The position numbers were made by a program, and so were the translations under genes. The notes under the pieces were generated by a model that did not search any database, had not been told where the DNA came from, and was given only the letters and a program-made list of their open reading frames with translations. From assembly GCA_035235625.1 (NCBI GenBank), contig CP141142.1:30080995-30144994 (forward strand): a stretch of DNA of 64,000 nucleotides, written 5' to 3'. Positions 22,840 through 36,151 of the stretch are shown here, piece by piece. Origin of the DNA: Saururus chinensis (lineage: Eukaryota; Streptophyta; Magnoliopsida; Piperales; Saururaceae). Numbering within the stretch: the first letter of the stretch is position 1; each line of letters begins with the position of its first letter.

Positions 22840-25800
22840 TGTAAGAATAAAATTGCCTTTATATCATATATTGGCTAATTTTTTTGGTCAAAATAATATC
22901 ATTAATGTGTATTTTGAGTCAGTGTATAGTCTAAAGAATGATTTATGAAGATGGAACGAAAGGAAGACTCAAATTAATGTTTTCGTCAAGTAAAAATACG
23001 TACACATATCATATTCACATACTTTAAAATAGACCTTAGGTGAAAGAATGATGAAGATTGGAGATTTGAATATTGAATAATAAAAAATCTAGTCAGAACA
23101 ATCAATCGGTTTTGTGAAATGATCAATCAATACCCAAAAATACTCTGTGTAAAATGAAGTCAAGAGTTAGCAATCGATGGCATGGTGAAAACAATCATTT
23201 GACTAAAGATTTGTGGGGGAAAATATAGGGACTGATCAATTGCCTTGTGGAAACAATTGAACGCTTGAGTGGCAGGTTGCCTAATTTAAGATTTTTTAGT
23301 TTAGTTTGAATTCCAATTTGGAGTCTTATTCCTTTTAGGGCTTGGGAGTTTATACTAAAAGATTGGAATGTGATAAAGGAAGAGAGAAGTCCTAGAAAAC
23401 CTAGAGAGCTTCTGTAGAGTTGCTCTAATGGAGTTTTGAGATAGTTCTTTTCTACAGTGCAATCTCAACCATAAATAAAAAAAGAATGATTAGAGGTGAG
23501 ATTAGTACATAAAACATATGTGAGACATGGTGTTTGCTTAAGATTATTGCTGAGGGTATCAAGTATAAAGAAGATTTATTTCAAGGAGGATATGAAAGAT
23601 CTACTTTGATAAAAAAAAAGAGCACATAGGAGGAGAACATTAAGGTATGACTAGTAAACAATCAAGGAGTGGTAGATTCAGAATTTAAGAGTGGTGTGAA
23701 GAACCAACTACTTGAAGAAAAATGAGTTTTTTGTCTTTGTAATCAGTAATTCTATAATCTCATTTTTACATAATGCATAGTTGACCTAGATGGAGTATCC
23801 CATGGTTTTTCCCTAGTTTGGTTTCCACGTGAAAATTCTTATGTGTTTGCTTGCTTATTTGATTGCAAAAATTCTTGTTAGAACACATTGGAATTAGGCA
23901 TGTTAATGTGAACAAAATTTGTGTTTATTTTGTTTTAAAATGGGAAGATAAATCTTGTAACTTAATTGTGAGTTACATACACTTTATTTTTTTCAATTTG
24001 TCTATTCCACACACAGTTCAAAAATCAATAAGTGGTAGCTGAGGTTATTTTGATAAATTTTGAATTTTCTCTCTCTTATGATTGAGGCTTAGTTCTGATT
24101 TTGGTTGTCATGGAAATCAAAAACATGCTTAGTTTGTCTCTATTTGTACCACATTTTGTTGTGGCAAAGAAAAACTTAATAAAATTCTCTCGTGGACAAT
24201 TTAGATGTGACAAAAGTAGTTTAGGGCATGTGGGATAAAAGACTACAAATTTCCTATGTATCACTAAATTTTTTAATGATAATGGTGCTAGTACCTCAAA
24301 TTCTAAATTTTTTATTAGAAAATAATTGATTAAGAAGGAACTAGTCATTAAAATTGAGCCAAACAAGAACAAATCACTAAGGAAACTATAGTTTGTGAGA
24401 GAAAATACTAAAATTAACTTGCTTAGACAAATCACTTGGATGGAAAGAAGCTTAAGGGAACTTAGTGCTAAGGTTTAAAATCATGGACATAGGGCTTACA
24501 CATGATTCACAAAGTTTTCCTCATAAGTTTGTTTATAATGGTTATCACATACAAAAATAAAAAGTAAATGCAAAAACTCTTGAGAATGCAAAACATGATA
24601 AAATTTTAAGTAAAATTTAAGAATTTGTGAAAACTAAGACAATTTGAGTAAAGAAAGAGGATGTGAAATACCTTGTAGTGTACACCGACATGAAAACTCA
24701 ACATTCTAACATGTGGTACCTAGATAGTGGATGTTTTTTTTCTCTATTATTTTTTTTCTTTACCTGAATTTCCTTTTGTCTATATATGACAAAAAAAGAG
24801 AGAAATTTGGGTTAGAGAAAACCTTAAATATTGAGGGTAGAAAGTTAGCAGAGAGCTTAACAAAGAAGATATAGGCTAAATTGATAAAACAAGAAAATTC
24901 CTAGTCAGGTTATGACTTGTTTAATCTTTTAATTACTTGAACATTTAAAATTTGCATTTATTTATTAGAATACTATTATGTGGGTATGTTTTAGTTTGTG
25001 ATATGGAGGTTAATTACAGGTTGAAGACCACACCACCATAAGATTAGAGAGTTATAGATTAAAGGGGAGGGTCATTATTCAATTTGATTATGCGCTATAG
25101 AGTTATAAATTTTCAAATTATGGCTTGTAGTGTTTTATCACGAAATTGCCAAAGAAGGAGATTGTAAGAATACGAGTGCCTTATGTAATGTATTGTCTTA
25201 TTTTATTGTCATAATCAAAATAATATCATTAATATGTATTTTGAGTCAGTTTATAGTCTGAAGAATGATTTATGAAGACGACTCAAATCCATATTTTTGT
25301 TAGATAAAAATATGCACACACATCATATTCACACAATTTAGGAAAAAGAAACCTAAGGTAAAGGAATGGTGAGGATTGGATATTTGAATATTAAATAATA
25401 AAAAATTTGGTCAGAACAATCGATCGGTTTTGTAAAATGATTGATTGGTACCCACAGAAACACTCTATGCAAAACAAAGCCAAGAGTTATCGATCGATCA
25501 CGTGGGTGGTAAAAATGATCAATTGGCTAAAGAATCATGGAGGAAAAATACAGGGAGCAATTGATCGCCTTGTGTAAACGATCGATTGGGGGAGTGGCAG
25601 GTTGCCTAATTTAAGATTTTTTGGTTTGATTTTGATTTAAAATTAGAGTTTTATTCATTTTAAAGCTTGGGAGTCTATATAAAAGGATTGGAACATGATG
25701 GAGGAAGAGAGAAAACCTAGAGAGCTTATGTAGAGTTGTTCTAATGGAGTTTTGAGAAAGTGTCTTCTAGAATGAGAAAAATCTCAACCATAAATAAAAA

Positions 25801-26345
25801 AGAGTGATAAGAAGTGAGATTAGTGCACAAAATACATGTATGACATAGTGTTTTCTAAAGATTATTGCTAAGGGGTTCAAGTATAAAGAAGATTCATTCC
25901 AAAGAGGAGATAAAAGATGTGATTTAATTAAAAAAAACACATAGGAGGAGAAGATCAACCTATGACAGGTAAACAACGAAGGAGTGGTGGATTCAAATTT
26001 AAGAGTAGCATGGAGAACTAGCCGTTTAAAGAAAATTGAGTTTTTTATCTTTGTAATCAACAATTCTATAATCTCATGTTTATATAGTGTATAGTTGATA
26101 TAGATATAGAGTCCTGCGGTTTTTCCCTAATTGGGTTTTCACATAAAGATTCTTATGTGTTGGCTTGTTGATTTGATTGTTAAATTCTCATTAGAACACA
26201 TTGAAATTAGGCACGCTAATGTGAACAAAATCTATATTTATTTTATTTAAAAGGGGAAAGATAAATCTTGTAACTTAATTGCAAGTTAAAGACATTTTAT
26301 TTTTCTCAGTTTATCTATGTCAAACACGTAGTTCACAAACTAACA
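22840..26345 (+). mobile_element. Ty1-copia element A, internally deleted, complete ends
   Basis: The 5' LTR is 22840-24030 and the 3' LTR 25163-26345 (about 1.19 kb each). Both begin TGTAAGAATA, and the second ends ACTAACA. A direct repeat ACCCC flanks the whole (22835-22839 and 26346-26350). The primer-binding site 'TGGTAGCTGAGG' starts at 24033 and is close to the initiator-Met tRNA type TGGTATCAGAGC. The polypurine tract 'AAAGAAGGAGAT' is at 25151-25162. The interior is only 1.13 kb, so integrase, reverse transcriptase and RNase H are gone and the element depended on others. The LTRs differ at many positions, which indicates an old insertion. It sits inside copia LTR D. Confidence 0.93.
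24087..24740 (+). pseudogene. Copia gag-protease remnant inside element A
   Basis: Stop-interrupted plus-strand frames carry a gag-like, Lys-rich text ('RQITWMERSLRELSAK'). They end at 24711-24734 with 'MWYLDSGC', the start of the copia protease/pre-integrase motif (W-x-L-D-S-G-C-S). The protease aspartate is still there, but the sequence passes into T-rich DNA right after it. This marks the 5' edge of the internal deletion. Confidence 0.75.
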
Positions 26346-27345
26346 ACCCCTTCTAGACTCCAAACAACTATTAGCTCCTCTTGATATGTGTGAAACTCGT
26401 TGTGTTCCCTCTTTTCGTACAATCTTCTACTATTGTTAAAGCTTGAATCAAAGTCCCTCTTGATCATACTTAATCTTCATCTTCAATGATAACTTATTGA
26501 TCCTTAGTGTATGCTAATGATTGCGATTGTGTAATTCACTCCTTACTCGTAAGCTCACTTCTCAATTCATACAACCTCCATAAATCAACTACTCACCTTT
26601 ATTTGTTATAATCACTCAAAACACAAAGATGAAGAATTTGAATAAAGAAATCACTAAATTTTTCCTCACAAATTTTTTTCTTTAAACCTTCAATTCTTTC
26701 AATTTCTCTCTTCTAATCTCTTCAATTTCATCACTCTAATAAGTTTATATAGAGTTTTAAATCATTTCATAAAGTTGTGTTCTATTAGGAATCAAACTCT
26801 ATTTGGAATTCCTAAATTACAAAAAACCAAGTGAAGAATGATCAATCACCCAATAGGTCGAATTGATCACTTAACCTACTATTTTTCATAAACCACTTTC
26901 CAATTGATCTCCATGCTATGACTAATCATTACTATCTCCAAACAATTGATTCCTTGAGATTTCCAATCAATCGTGCTTATATTAAATTAATCCTAATTAA
27001 ATTTACTTTAATTTGATCAAGATTGATTGCTCATCTTGCAACACCAATTGATTGCTCTAGTACAATATTCAATCCCAAATGATTTGATATCCCAATGTAC
27101 TATACTTCATTCATATGTTGCTCATTTTAACCTTAGTGAAGTGTATATTTAAATTCATACCTATATATAATCATTTAAAGCAACTACTACTCCAAGTTTT
27201 TAAGTCCTTCAACTCTAAAGACTAACTTGACACAATGACACATTACCAATCAACTTAATCTTCCTATATTCAATTACACGCTCATAATGATAAACAAATA
27301 TAGTTTTGATTAGTAAAATTAATCCAATATGGCCCATATGTTGTA
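26346..27345 (-). mobile_element. Copia LTR D, 5' part (split by element A)
   Basis: The continuation of the minus-oriented LTR: the 'gatcaatcaccc' type motifs (26838-27060) and the start-like segment near 27280-27345 (on minus 'CAACATATGGGCC' and 'TACTAATCAAAACTATA') match the first 80 bp of the other LTRs. The exact LTR start is not clear. Confidence 0.55.
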
Positions 27346-27663
27346 ATAATTTTTATCTCATTACCCTTGATACCTTAACTCCATGGTTCAAAAATTATTT
27401 TTCCTCTTAGTGCTTATTACTTTTGTATTAATCAATCTTTCTAAGTCATGTTTATTGAGTTGAAGATTGTTTTAAGAGTTTTTTATATAAAAAACCTTGT
27501 TTTAATTATTCTAAAAGAGTTCAATAATGGGATAGTGATTTGTGATCCTCTCTAGTGGACAAATGGAGATGATCATGTGCTAAGGAAGATTTAAGATGGA
27601 CATGACATATGTTAGTCATGGATATTAGCTTTAGCATAGAGTGAAAGTACATCTTTGAGTTAG
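27346..27663. other. No gene seen
   Basis: AT-rich filler between two copia LTRs; nothing recognisable. Confidence 0.4.
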
Positions 27664-28864
27664 TGTAAGAACATATGTATCATATGTAATATATTGACTT
27701 ATTTTCGTGATCAAAATAATATTATATGTGTAAATTTTGAGTCAAAGTATTGTTAAAGATCATATGTTGAAGGTGAAGCACAGTAGTAGACTTGAGAAAT
27801 GTTCTAATAGGTAAAAAACATCACACTCACACACTTTGGGTTTAAAGGAACTTCATCTTATAGTGTAGCAAAGTTGTGGAAACATTTTGAACTAGAACTA
27901 TATTTTCGTTCATAAGAGATCGATCGCATATGATCAAATGATTGATTGGCCATGAATGTTGTTCGCAAGGTTCTCAAATATCTTAACCGAATGATCTCCT
28001 AGTGGATATATCAATTGGTATACAAATCAGATAATTACAATAGGTAAAACGATCAATCGCTATATGAATAGATCAATTGCACCTTGATTATTGGAGTATA
28101 GTAACCTAAATGAATTATCACTTTATGGAAGGATCGATTGGTCTACTATGGACATACTCTAGTAACCTTACTGATCTATCATTTTGGTAGAGAGATCGAT
28201 CGATAGAGCAACTATGTTCAAACATAACAAAGAATGATCATTCGCCCTGTGGAATGATCAATTGCTTAAATGCGCAGTTACCTAAAATAGGCTATTAAGA
28301 TTTGGTTTAGATTACTATTTAAGTTAAACTTTTTTAGCCAACTTAGGAAGCTATATAAAAGGTCTACAACGTGGGAAAGAGAGAGTGAAAGGCTTGGAAA
28401 ACCTAGAGAAAAAGAGTGAAACTTTTCCAATGAGTTTGAGAGCAAATTAGCCTCCTTAACCATGTTCATATCAACCATAAACAAAAGAGTGATTTGAGTT
28501 GAGTGGTGTGGATGACTTGATGGGATTAAGTGTTTGTTGAAGAAAGTTGTTAAAGAAGATCAAAGGGAAATGTTGTTCATACTAAAGGGATATGTCATGA
28601 AGATCTAGATATGTCAGAAGCACAACAAAAGTTGAAGACCAAGCTGATGCCAGTAAATAACCAAGGAGTGATGATTCCAGAGTTTAGAGTGGTGTGAAAT
28701 CTTGTGTGTTGATTAGTATGATTGATTTGCATGATTTCGGTAGACACATAAGAATTTGGCACACTAGCTAGTTAGGGGAAGATGCATCTTGTAACTTAAT
28801 TACGAGTTAGAGGCAATTTATCTTTTCCAGTTAGTGTTCCACGCTTCTCACCCACAAACCAATA
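27664..28864 (+). mobile_element. Ty1-copia solo LTR B
   Basis: It starts TGTAAGAACATATG, ends 'AAACCAATA' and is bounded by an exact 5-bp direct repeat, GTTAG (27659-27663 and 28865-28869). Body landmarks of the family are present in order: 'GATCAAAATAATATTAT' near 27708, several GATCGATT-type motifs (27915-28265), 'AACCTAGAGAAA', 'AACCATAAACAAAAGAGTGAT', and 'GTAACTTAATTACGAGTTAGAGG'. No primer-binding site or internal DNA follows. It therefore arose by recombination between the LTRs of a full element. Confidence 0.92.
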
Positions 28865-28869
28865 GTTAG

Positions 28870-29556
28870 TTGTTGGAAAGTAATTGTAAATGAAGGTGGC
28901 ATTGTAAACTTGTCTTCTTAGTAAAATTCCTTACTAGATGAGTTCTTGTAGTTGTTCCAAAAGGGTTTTTATGTTTTGCTTTATTGATTTACTTTGATTC
29001 ACAAATCTTTAGGTTTTGATTGATTAAGTTCCGCTGAAGCGCTTTATATAAATCAAGTAGTAATATTTCTTGAAGGTTTGTAATCTAATTAATTTTAGTA
29101 TGAAAAGATTTGTGAACACTTAATGTGATGCAAACCCTTGGACAAACCTTTAATAGCATCAAGCTACCAACTTATTCAAATTTGAAATCAGTTGAGTTGT
29201 TTTATATTTCAAAATTTTCCATTTTTGGTCAAAAATAGCATTAAGGGAAAAAGCATCTTTTCCCACCTACGTACACGTCATCCTTGGGTGGAAATCCTAT
29301 GAAAGTATGCCTTCGGTCCCAAAGATTAACCAACCTTTTTTATTAATGTTTTAGCGAGTAAATAATGTAGTATGAATTTATTTCTACACGAGGTCGACAT
29401 ACCTTAGGTGTAGAATACTCAAAATAAAATAATTTATCAAAATAGTTGATACGGAGTCACCCATTGGTCTTCAACCTTACTAGACCTTCTCAGTACCCAC
29501 AACTTATCATAATGTTACCACAATTGAATCGCTAATTGGATAATAATATCTCAAGC
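28870..29556. other. No gene; AT-rich intergenic DNA
   Basis: No coding or repeat feature that I can name. A fragment near 28985-29060 resembles LTR tail sequence, but weakly. Confidence 0.35.
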
Positions 29557-29927
29557 TATTGTGACCTATCCTAAAGTACTACCATTGGGGCCCACATGCT
29601 AGTGGGATAGGTTTTAATTATATTATTATTTAATAAATGTATTTAGGTTAATAGGTTAATTAGGGTTATTAGCACTTTTCTTTTAATTAAGTTGTTGGGC
29701 CTTAGGCGCCTATTAGTGAGCCCATGAGTTATTTTGTTTAAGTGTAAGGGCTATGCCCTAATTTGATTAATTAATAAATAATATTGTCTGCCTCTCTTGT
29801 CTTCTACCCTTTGTCTCTCTCTCATTCATGGCGGCCACATCGCTCCCTCTCCCCTTTCTCAGCCACCTTGCCTCGCTCCCTTCCCCTTCCCCGACTACTA
29901 AGCCATTGTGGACACCGGTCTACAACA
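29557..29927 (-). mobile_element. Small LTR-like element (~370 bp), minus orientation
   Basis: This is the inverted relative of the complete 387-bp solo LTR at 61648-62034. Shared landmarks are 'TGTAGACCGGTGTCCACAAT', a GC-rich 'GGCCGCCATGAATGAGAG' zone, 'GGGCATAGCCCTTACACTTA' and 'GCATGTGGGCCCCAATGGTA'. Its left end reads TATTGTGACC instead of TGTTGTGACC, and no target duplication is visible, so it is an older copy. Confidence 0.75.
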
Positions 29928-30574
29928 CAATTATGGAAAAATTAAATAAGAATGACATGCATAAGTACATGTAATAAACTTAGATCAAACATAGATATGA
30001 TTAATACCTTCAAAGTCAACAACATAAAGCATATGAATGAGAGATTACCCAAATCCATCGAAGAAATCAAAGATGTATATGAACTTCCATGTTTGAAACC
30101 TTAACTCATGCTCACGTATTTGCTCATACTTTGTAAAATCAAATTCAACTATATCTTAGGTCTCACATTTAATCTTGAGAACATATTGATCAACTATTTA
30201 AAACAATAAGTAATTCCTTGCCTTGGATGTCCAACATTCATGTGAGTTCTCATATCATGAGAAAACAAGGTACACTCTAAACTCAAAGCTAGTAATGTGA
30301 TTGATTTATTGCAAAATTTTTAAGATCCCTAAATCCTGAACTGATTTATTTAATTTTATTTAATTGTTATTGTGTGGTTTAATGTTAATTTGGCCAGTTT
30401 TGATTTATTTTCGAATTTAAGGTGGTTAACAATGGTTTTAATCAAATTTTCTTCACTTTGATGATTTTTATGTTAATATAAGGCAATACAAGAATTTTTA
30501 TAAAGGTGGATTTTTGTAAAGCTTTTGATAAATTGCATTGGGGATTTCATTTTATTTGTTCTAAAAAACTTGGC

Positions 30575-30760
30575 TTTTTATAACAGATGGATCTTATGGC
30601 CATTAACATAAATTAGAAGAAGAATCATGTCTAACCGTCTATTATAAATAAACAAATAGGCATCATAACCTAGCAGGCCAATATTGCCAAGATAAGCACT
30701 AAGTTTGTGATACCATGCATGGGGGACTTGCTTAAGTCCATATAAGGTCATATGAGTACA
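30575..30760 (-). pseudogene. Ty1-copia reverse transcriptase fragment
   Basis: On the minus strand this reads 'LYGLKQVPHAWYHKLSAYL', the copia 'LYGLKQ.PRAWY.KL..YL' motif. It is followed by 'GYDAYLFIY' and 'MILLLIYVNGHKI', which corresponds to 'LLVYVDDII'. The catalytic YVDD box is therefore YVNG here, so the enzyme would be inactive even if expressed. Both ends are lost in unrelated AT-rich DNA. Confidence 0.85.
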
Positions 30761-30764
30761 CGAT

Positions 30765-31860
30765 AAGAGATCATTTTGCTGAGTAAGAAAGATGATGGTG
30801 GTATTGCCGTGTCATCTATCACACGATCATTGAAGCAGCAGTTGTGAGAACCATCTCTGTGTGGTCGTGGGATCGTGAGCATGCTTAGTCTTTCTTTCGT
30901 GTTTCTACGAATACGATATGCAATTGCAGTGTGTTTGTAAAAGACGACTTGTGTGGATATCATGTGGTTAACAACACAATGACTTACTTCTTAAATACAG
31001 AGAAATGGCAACCGCAAGCTGCCACCAAAGCGAAGAAGAAGGTTGGTCCGAAGTTGTAAAGGACCGTAATAACTGGAATTTTGTCAAAAATAAATGCAGA
31101 ATTCAAGGAACAAGCACGGGAGGTCATGCATCAACCACGGTGTGTCGTGGATCCACCCCATGAGGCGGAAGAACAACCACGGGATGTTGAAGAACAACCC
31201 AGGGAGGTAGGGGAAATCATTGTTAGTATAGAGAGATATTGGTAAGTCTACTCTATTGAGTTTTGAGAGTATAAAGCTTTACTTTGGCTACATGCTTTAA
31301 ATATTAATTCAATTAGTCAAAGGTGTAGAAGAATTCACAACACAACACACACAAGAGCTTGAGGAGTTGTAACAAAGTTCTTCATTAAGGATTGATCAAA
31401 GAAACTTAAAGGGAGATCAATAATTAAAGTAGTCTTTGATTGAGTTGCTAGAAGGAGGCGAAGATGGGACACTAAGAGGGAAAACTTTAAGGTTTTGACA
31501 GAGGGAGAAACTTGAAAGCCAGCAATGAAAAGGATTGAATAAAGAAAAGATGTTTTTTGTTGTGTCAATTCAAGAGGTTGGTTGGCTGTTAGCAAGTTCT
31601 TGTTTGCTAGTGCATTGATTTGGCCTTGTGAGGTTGTCCTGGTTTTTTACCCTAGTTGGGGTTTTTCGCATTAAATCCATGTGTGATCTTGCATGCTTTA
31701 TGATTTGATTGCTTGATAGCTTGATCATGAGAGCACTTAAGCATTAGGTTTTTACAGTTTCTGCTTTATAAAAAATATTCTTGTGCATAGAAGTTAGAAC
31801 TCTTAATTCTTATTTGTCTAAGTACTAGTTTTAGAAGCAATCTAGTAATTCACTATTCTT
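30765..31860 (+). mobile_element. Copia-type LTR-like DNA, second family
   Basis: The segment 'GGTTTTTTACCCTAGTTGGG' followed by 'GTTTTTCGCATTAAATCC' (31650-31680) is a common layout near the 3' side of plant copia LTRs. No terminal dinucleotides or target duplication could be matched. 31005-31220 has a short open stretch ('SEEEGWSEVVKDRNNWNF') that I do not recognise. Confidence 0.4.
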
Positions 31861-33800
31861 TTCTTGATGGATATTAAACTTTCAGGTTTTCTATGTAAAG
31901 ATTCTTGCGTATTTGCTTGGTAATTTGATTGCAAATTTTTGTTAGAATACATGAGAATTATGCAAGTTAAATTAGAACAAAATCTAGTTTATTTTAATTT
32001 CGAAAGGAGAGCTAAATCTTATAACTCAATTGCAGGTTAGAGGGACTTCATGTTTTCCTGTTTGTGTTTTCCACACATATTGACTAAAAACCAACAAGGA
32101 AGAACTTTTTATTTTTAAGATTATGCATGAGAGCTTAATCATGATAGTTTCCATAATAACAATGATTGATTTCTAGATTCTTTTGAGAACAATGTGAAAA
32201 TTATCATAATTATGGGTTTCTATGATTTAATGAATGTGGATTCCTATGCCCTAGTATTTTATTTATTTAATATTTTAATTATTTTACATTGCTTCCTTAT
32301 CCTAGATTTAAACTTTAGATCTTTGATATAAATAGTTTTATTGCTTTTAATTTTTTAGTGGTTTTGTCAATTACTTTAGTCAAGTTAATCATTTTATATT
32401 TCTTAACTAGTTAGGGTTAGACTAAATTAGATTAAATTTAGTTTCTGAAACATCAAGTCTTTGTGGAATCAATATTCGATTTAGCCACTTGTCTACTATA
32501 GATTCGTGCACTTGTAAATAACATTTAAAATTTAACAACAAGAACTGATTGATGTTTTGGGGGATTTTTTTGGGTTGAAATCTAGTGACTAATAACTGGC
32601 ATGCCAGTGAACCTAGTCAAATGGTGAGCGACGGGTACATAAGTGCATCTACTTGAGAGTGTAGAAGGGTTGTGGGCCACTTCTATGAGTTTATGTTTTT
32701 TGTTATATTTTAGTCTATTTCTAACAAAAAAGGAGATATGTAAGTATATATTTGGTCGTACATAATGTGTTGGCTTATTTCAATGATCAAAACAATGTCA
32801 ATGATATGTAAATTTGAGTATTGCTAAAGATTTCAAGGTGAAGATGAAGCAGATCGGAAGACTCAAGAAGTATTTTTGATAGATAAAACATGCATACACA
32901 TCACACATACACTCCCTTGAGAGTGATGTGAATGTTATATTATAATGTAGGAGAGTGTATAAGACAAATGGATAGAAATTCATAAAAGATTGTGATTTTG
33001 TTCATAAGCTATCCATTACTCATGAAAGCCCAATCAATCGGCCTTGAATAATTTTTATAAGATTTTCTAAAAATTAAACAACCTATTGCCATGTGGTGAG
33101 AGATTAGAACTGGTTTTGTATGATTCCAAAATAGTGAATGATCGATCGTTATTCAGAATGATCGATCAATTACAAGCCTGCATTCAAACAATATAGAAAA
33201 CTATTGATCACTTTGTGGAACAATTTGTCAGTCAAACATTGAGTTTCTACAAATAGGGCATTTTGTGTGTAATTTGTTACCTATTGAAGGTGCAACTCAT
33301 CAACCGACTTGGGGTTCTATAAAAAAGGGTTTTGGACATGGTAAAGGAGAGATGAAGCCTTCAGAACCCTAGAGAAAAGTGTTAAAGTTCTCTAATAAGT
33401 TGAAAAGTGAGAGAGCTTCTGTGACTATGAGATTTTGAGTGAAACATCAAATTAGTCTTCTAAATTCATGTCTATTCCTTAACTTCATGAATTACTTGAA
33501 AGAAAAAGTTCCACATATACTTGATGGACAAAGGTTTCATGCTAAAATGACTTGCAATAAATATCAGGATCTTTCATAAGCAACAAGGAGGACAAACTAA
33601 GATTGATGCAAGTAAACTTATAATGTGGTGACACAAAGTTTAGAGTGGTGTGGAAGCCAACGAGTAAAAAAAAAGATGAACTTTTTTCTTTGTAAACTGG
33701 CAATTCTATATTTTGTTTACCATAGTGCATTAATTATGATGGACAATGTGCCTTGATTTTTCCCAATGAGGGTTTCCATGTAAAATTTTCTTATGTCTTA
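31860..33800 (+). mobile_element. Truncated Ty1-copia element C
   Basis: The end of a 5' LTR (31870-32096, 'TTCCACACATATTGACTAAAAACCAACA') is followed by about 640 bp of interior and a polypurine tract 'AAAAAAGGAGATA' (32726-32738). A 3' LTR starts at 32739 with 'TGTAAGTATATATTTGG'. The LTR runs through GATCGATC motifs (33140-33170) and 'AACCCTAGAGAAAAG' to about 33800, where it breaks at a microsatellite. No coding domain remains inside. Confidence 0.7.
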
Positions 33801-33849
33801 ACATATAAAGTTTTGTTTTCGGTTTTTTTATAAGAGATGATAGATAGAT

Positions 33850-33960
<111 letters not shown>

Positions 33961-34139
33961 AGTAAAATTTCACTTTATTGAAAATCAAAAGAGGTGATTA
34001 ATTTCACTTTATGGAAGAGGTTTAAGCAGATCTATTTGTTGGTGAGTGTGCATAATAATCACAGGTTACAAGGCTTTTCTAATCAATTCCAAAGTCTTAG
34101 TTAAGTCAAGGTCAAGATAGATAGAGTTGATTTAAATAT

Positions 34140-35260
34140 AAAAGCTAAAAATTAATGCATTAAAAGTCAAATGAGTTGTATTTTTTTTTTTGCACACACA
34201 CACATTTAGAAATGATAAAGAGTATCATGTGAGAATGTGAGAAATAGATTGGTAAAAAATCACACAAGTCAATGATTTTGTTAATCAACAATTGATCAGG
34301 CTTGATCTAGTGATCGATCCATCTTGAATGTGAATTAGTATTATTTCTAGTAAGTGTTCAGATCAATTGACAACTACTAGTGATTGATCAGAAGCAATAT
34401 GTCATATTCCAATACATGGAATGATTGATCAACACTACCTAGTGAGTGATCAATTATTTGGTATTTGGAGTCCAATACAATGAACGATCAATTGGCATTG
34501 TAGAGCAATCAATCACACATTGTAGAAAATTTCAAATTTAGGACTTCCTATGAAAATTTATTTACAACTAAAATAGAAACACCTAACTTGACTTAGAACC
34601 CTATTTAAACACATATGGACGATGAATTTAAATAGAGAAGATTAGTTCCTTGAGATGTTTGATGGTGTAGTGTGCTTTATTATTGTGAGGAAAAATTGAG
34701 TAAATTTTCTACAAAAAATCATTTATTCACCTTTGAGTTGTGAGTGTATTTATCAAAAGGAAAGCAAGAACTTGATTCATAATTATTCTATGAATGAAAT
34801 GAGTGTGAATGAAATGAGTGAGCTGCAAGTTGGCTGACTACACAAATCACAAGCCATCATCAAACACCAATTTCTACAGGAGGTTGAACATTGAAGATGA
34901 AGATGGTGCTAGATCAAGATGAACATTGATGCAAGCTTAAGTAGGAGAAAGGAGGAGATTGTACTAAAAGATGAAGAACAAGATGAGGTTCATAAGTACA
35001 AATGACTTTGGTAGCCATAGGAAGTCTAGATAAGGAATTTTAGTAGATGGTAATGTTGGAGTCTTTGTAAGGTTCTATATCTTTTTAGTGTATTGTTAAT
35101 CGATCAATGGTTAGTTGCATGGTTTTTCCGGGTGGGTTTCCATGTTAAAAATATCTTACGTACTTTAATTTTTGTGTGATTGATTACATAGAAGTTTAAA
35201 TTCATACAAATTTAAAGGCCACATTTTGTAGTCCTTAATAAATTTTTTAGACTAGAGGCA
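34140..35260 (+). mobile_element. Diverged copia LTR-like segment
   Basis: It has the same internal layout as the LTRs to the left: repeated 'TGATCGATC' and 'GATCAATTG' motifs (34290-34530), then 'ATGGTTTTTCCGGGTGGG' followed by 'TTTCCATGTTAAAAATAT' at 35110-35150. Its ends could not be fixed. Confidence 0.5.
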
Positions 35261-35658
35261 CTGTAGTAATCTTCAAGTGAAGAATATTAAACTCACATGC
35301 ATATGTGTGCACATGACTGACACTTGGCCTCTACAGCTCTACCACAAGGAGAATATCTTAACATCAAGAAGAGAATTTTCTTATTTACTTTTGCTAATCT
35401 TGCTTTGTTTCCTATCTAGGGCTAGGGTAATCTCCCTCCTCAAGATCCTAAATGGAAAGTTTCCCTCCATGTGAAAAGTAACTTTTAGATTAAAAGGCAT
35501 GCCAAGTCTAAAATTTGAATCATCTTCATGGGTTTAGTTAGGTAGGCTACTCATAGTGAGCTTTGAGTGATAAACCACTTCGAGCTCATAGAAGTCTTTG
35601 GTCTAGCACTCTTGACATGTGTAATTATGTACAACTAGTTTGGGGCATCTATATGCTC

Positions 35659-36077
35659 CCTCCGTCCCACTTTAAGTGGCCGAATTGGAAAAATAAAATA
35701 TTTAAGCCAACTTAATCTCCACTAGTATTTGGTTACCAAACTTAATTCACATGGTACTGTCTATTTTGCTTTTTGGATAGGACTTGTGAGTACGGAGCAT
35801 GTGATAGCATAGTGACACTTATGTATTTCCATCAATTTGGGGAAGGGAGCTAAAAAGACATCACATGATGACCCATCAAAGTGCAAACTCCATTTGTCCT
35901 ATATTAATAGCTACATTTGAAAATGTAGTAGTTTTTATTGAATAGTGAAACTCACATATAAGAAAACAAAAAATAAACTTATGATACTCTTTTTTGAGTG
36001 CCCAACCACTTAAATTTTAAAAAATAGAACGAACAAACTTTTTGACAAATAGAGCTATTAATTTAATATTGAGGGAG
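35659..36077. mobile_element. Stowaway/mariner-like MITE
   Basis: The left end 'CTCCCTCCGTCCCACTTTAA' and right end 'TAATATTGAGGGAG' form imperfect inverted termini of the CTCCCTCCGTCC type. No coding capacity. An internal copy of 'CTCCATTTGTCCTATATTAA' at 35889 suggests two related MITEs nested or fused. Confidence 0.7.
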
Positions 36078-36151
36078 TGTTTAATACAAGGCATCTTTTA
36101 AAAAAAATTGCAGCCTATCAATAAAAAAAAGCTACCAACAACAATTGTTAA

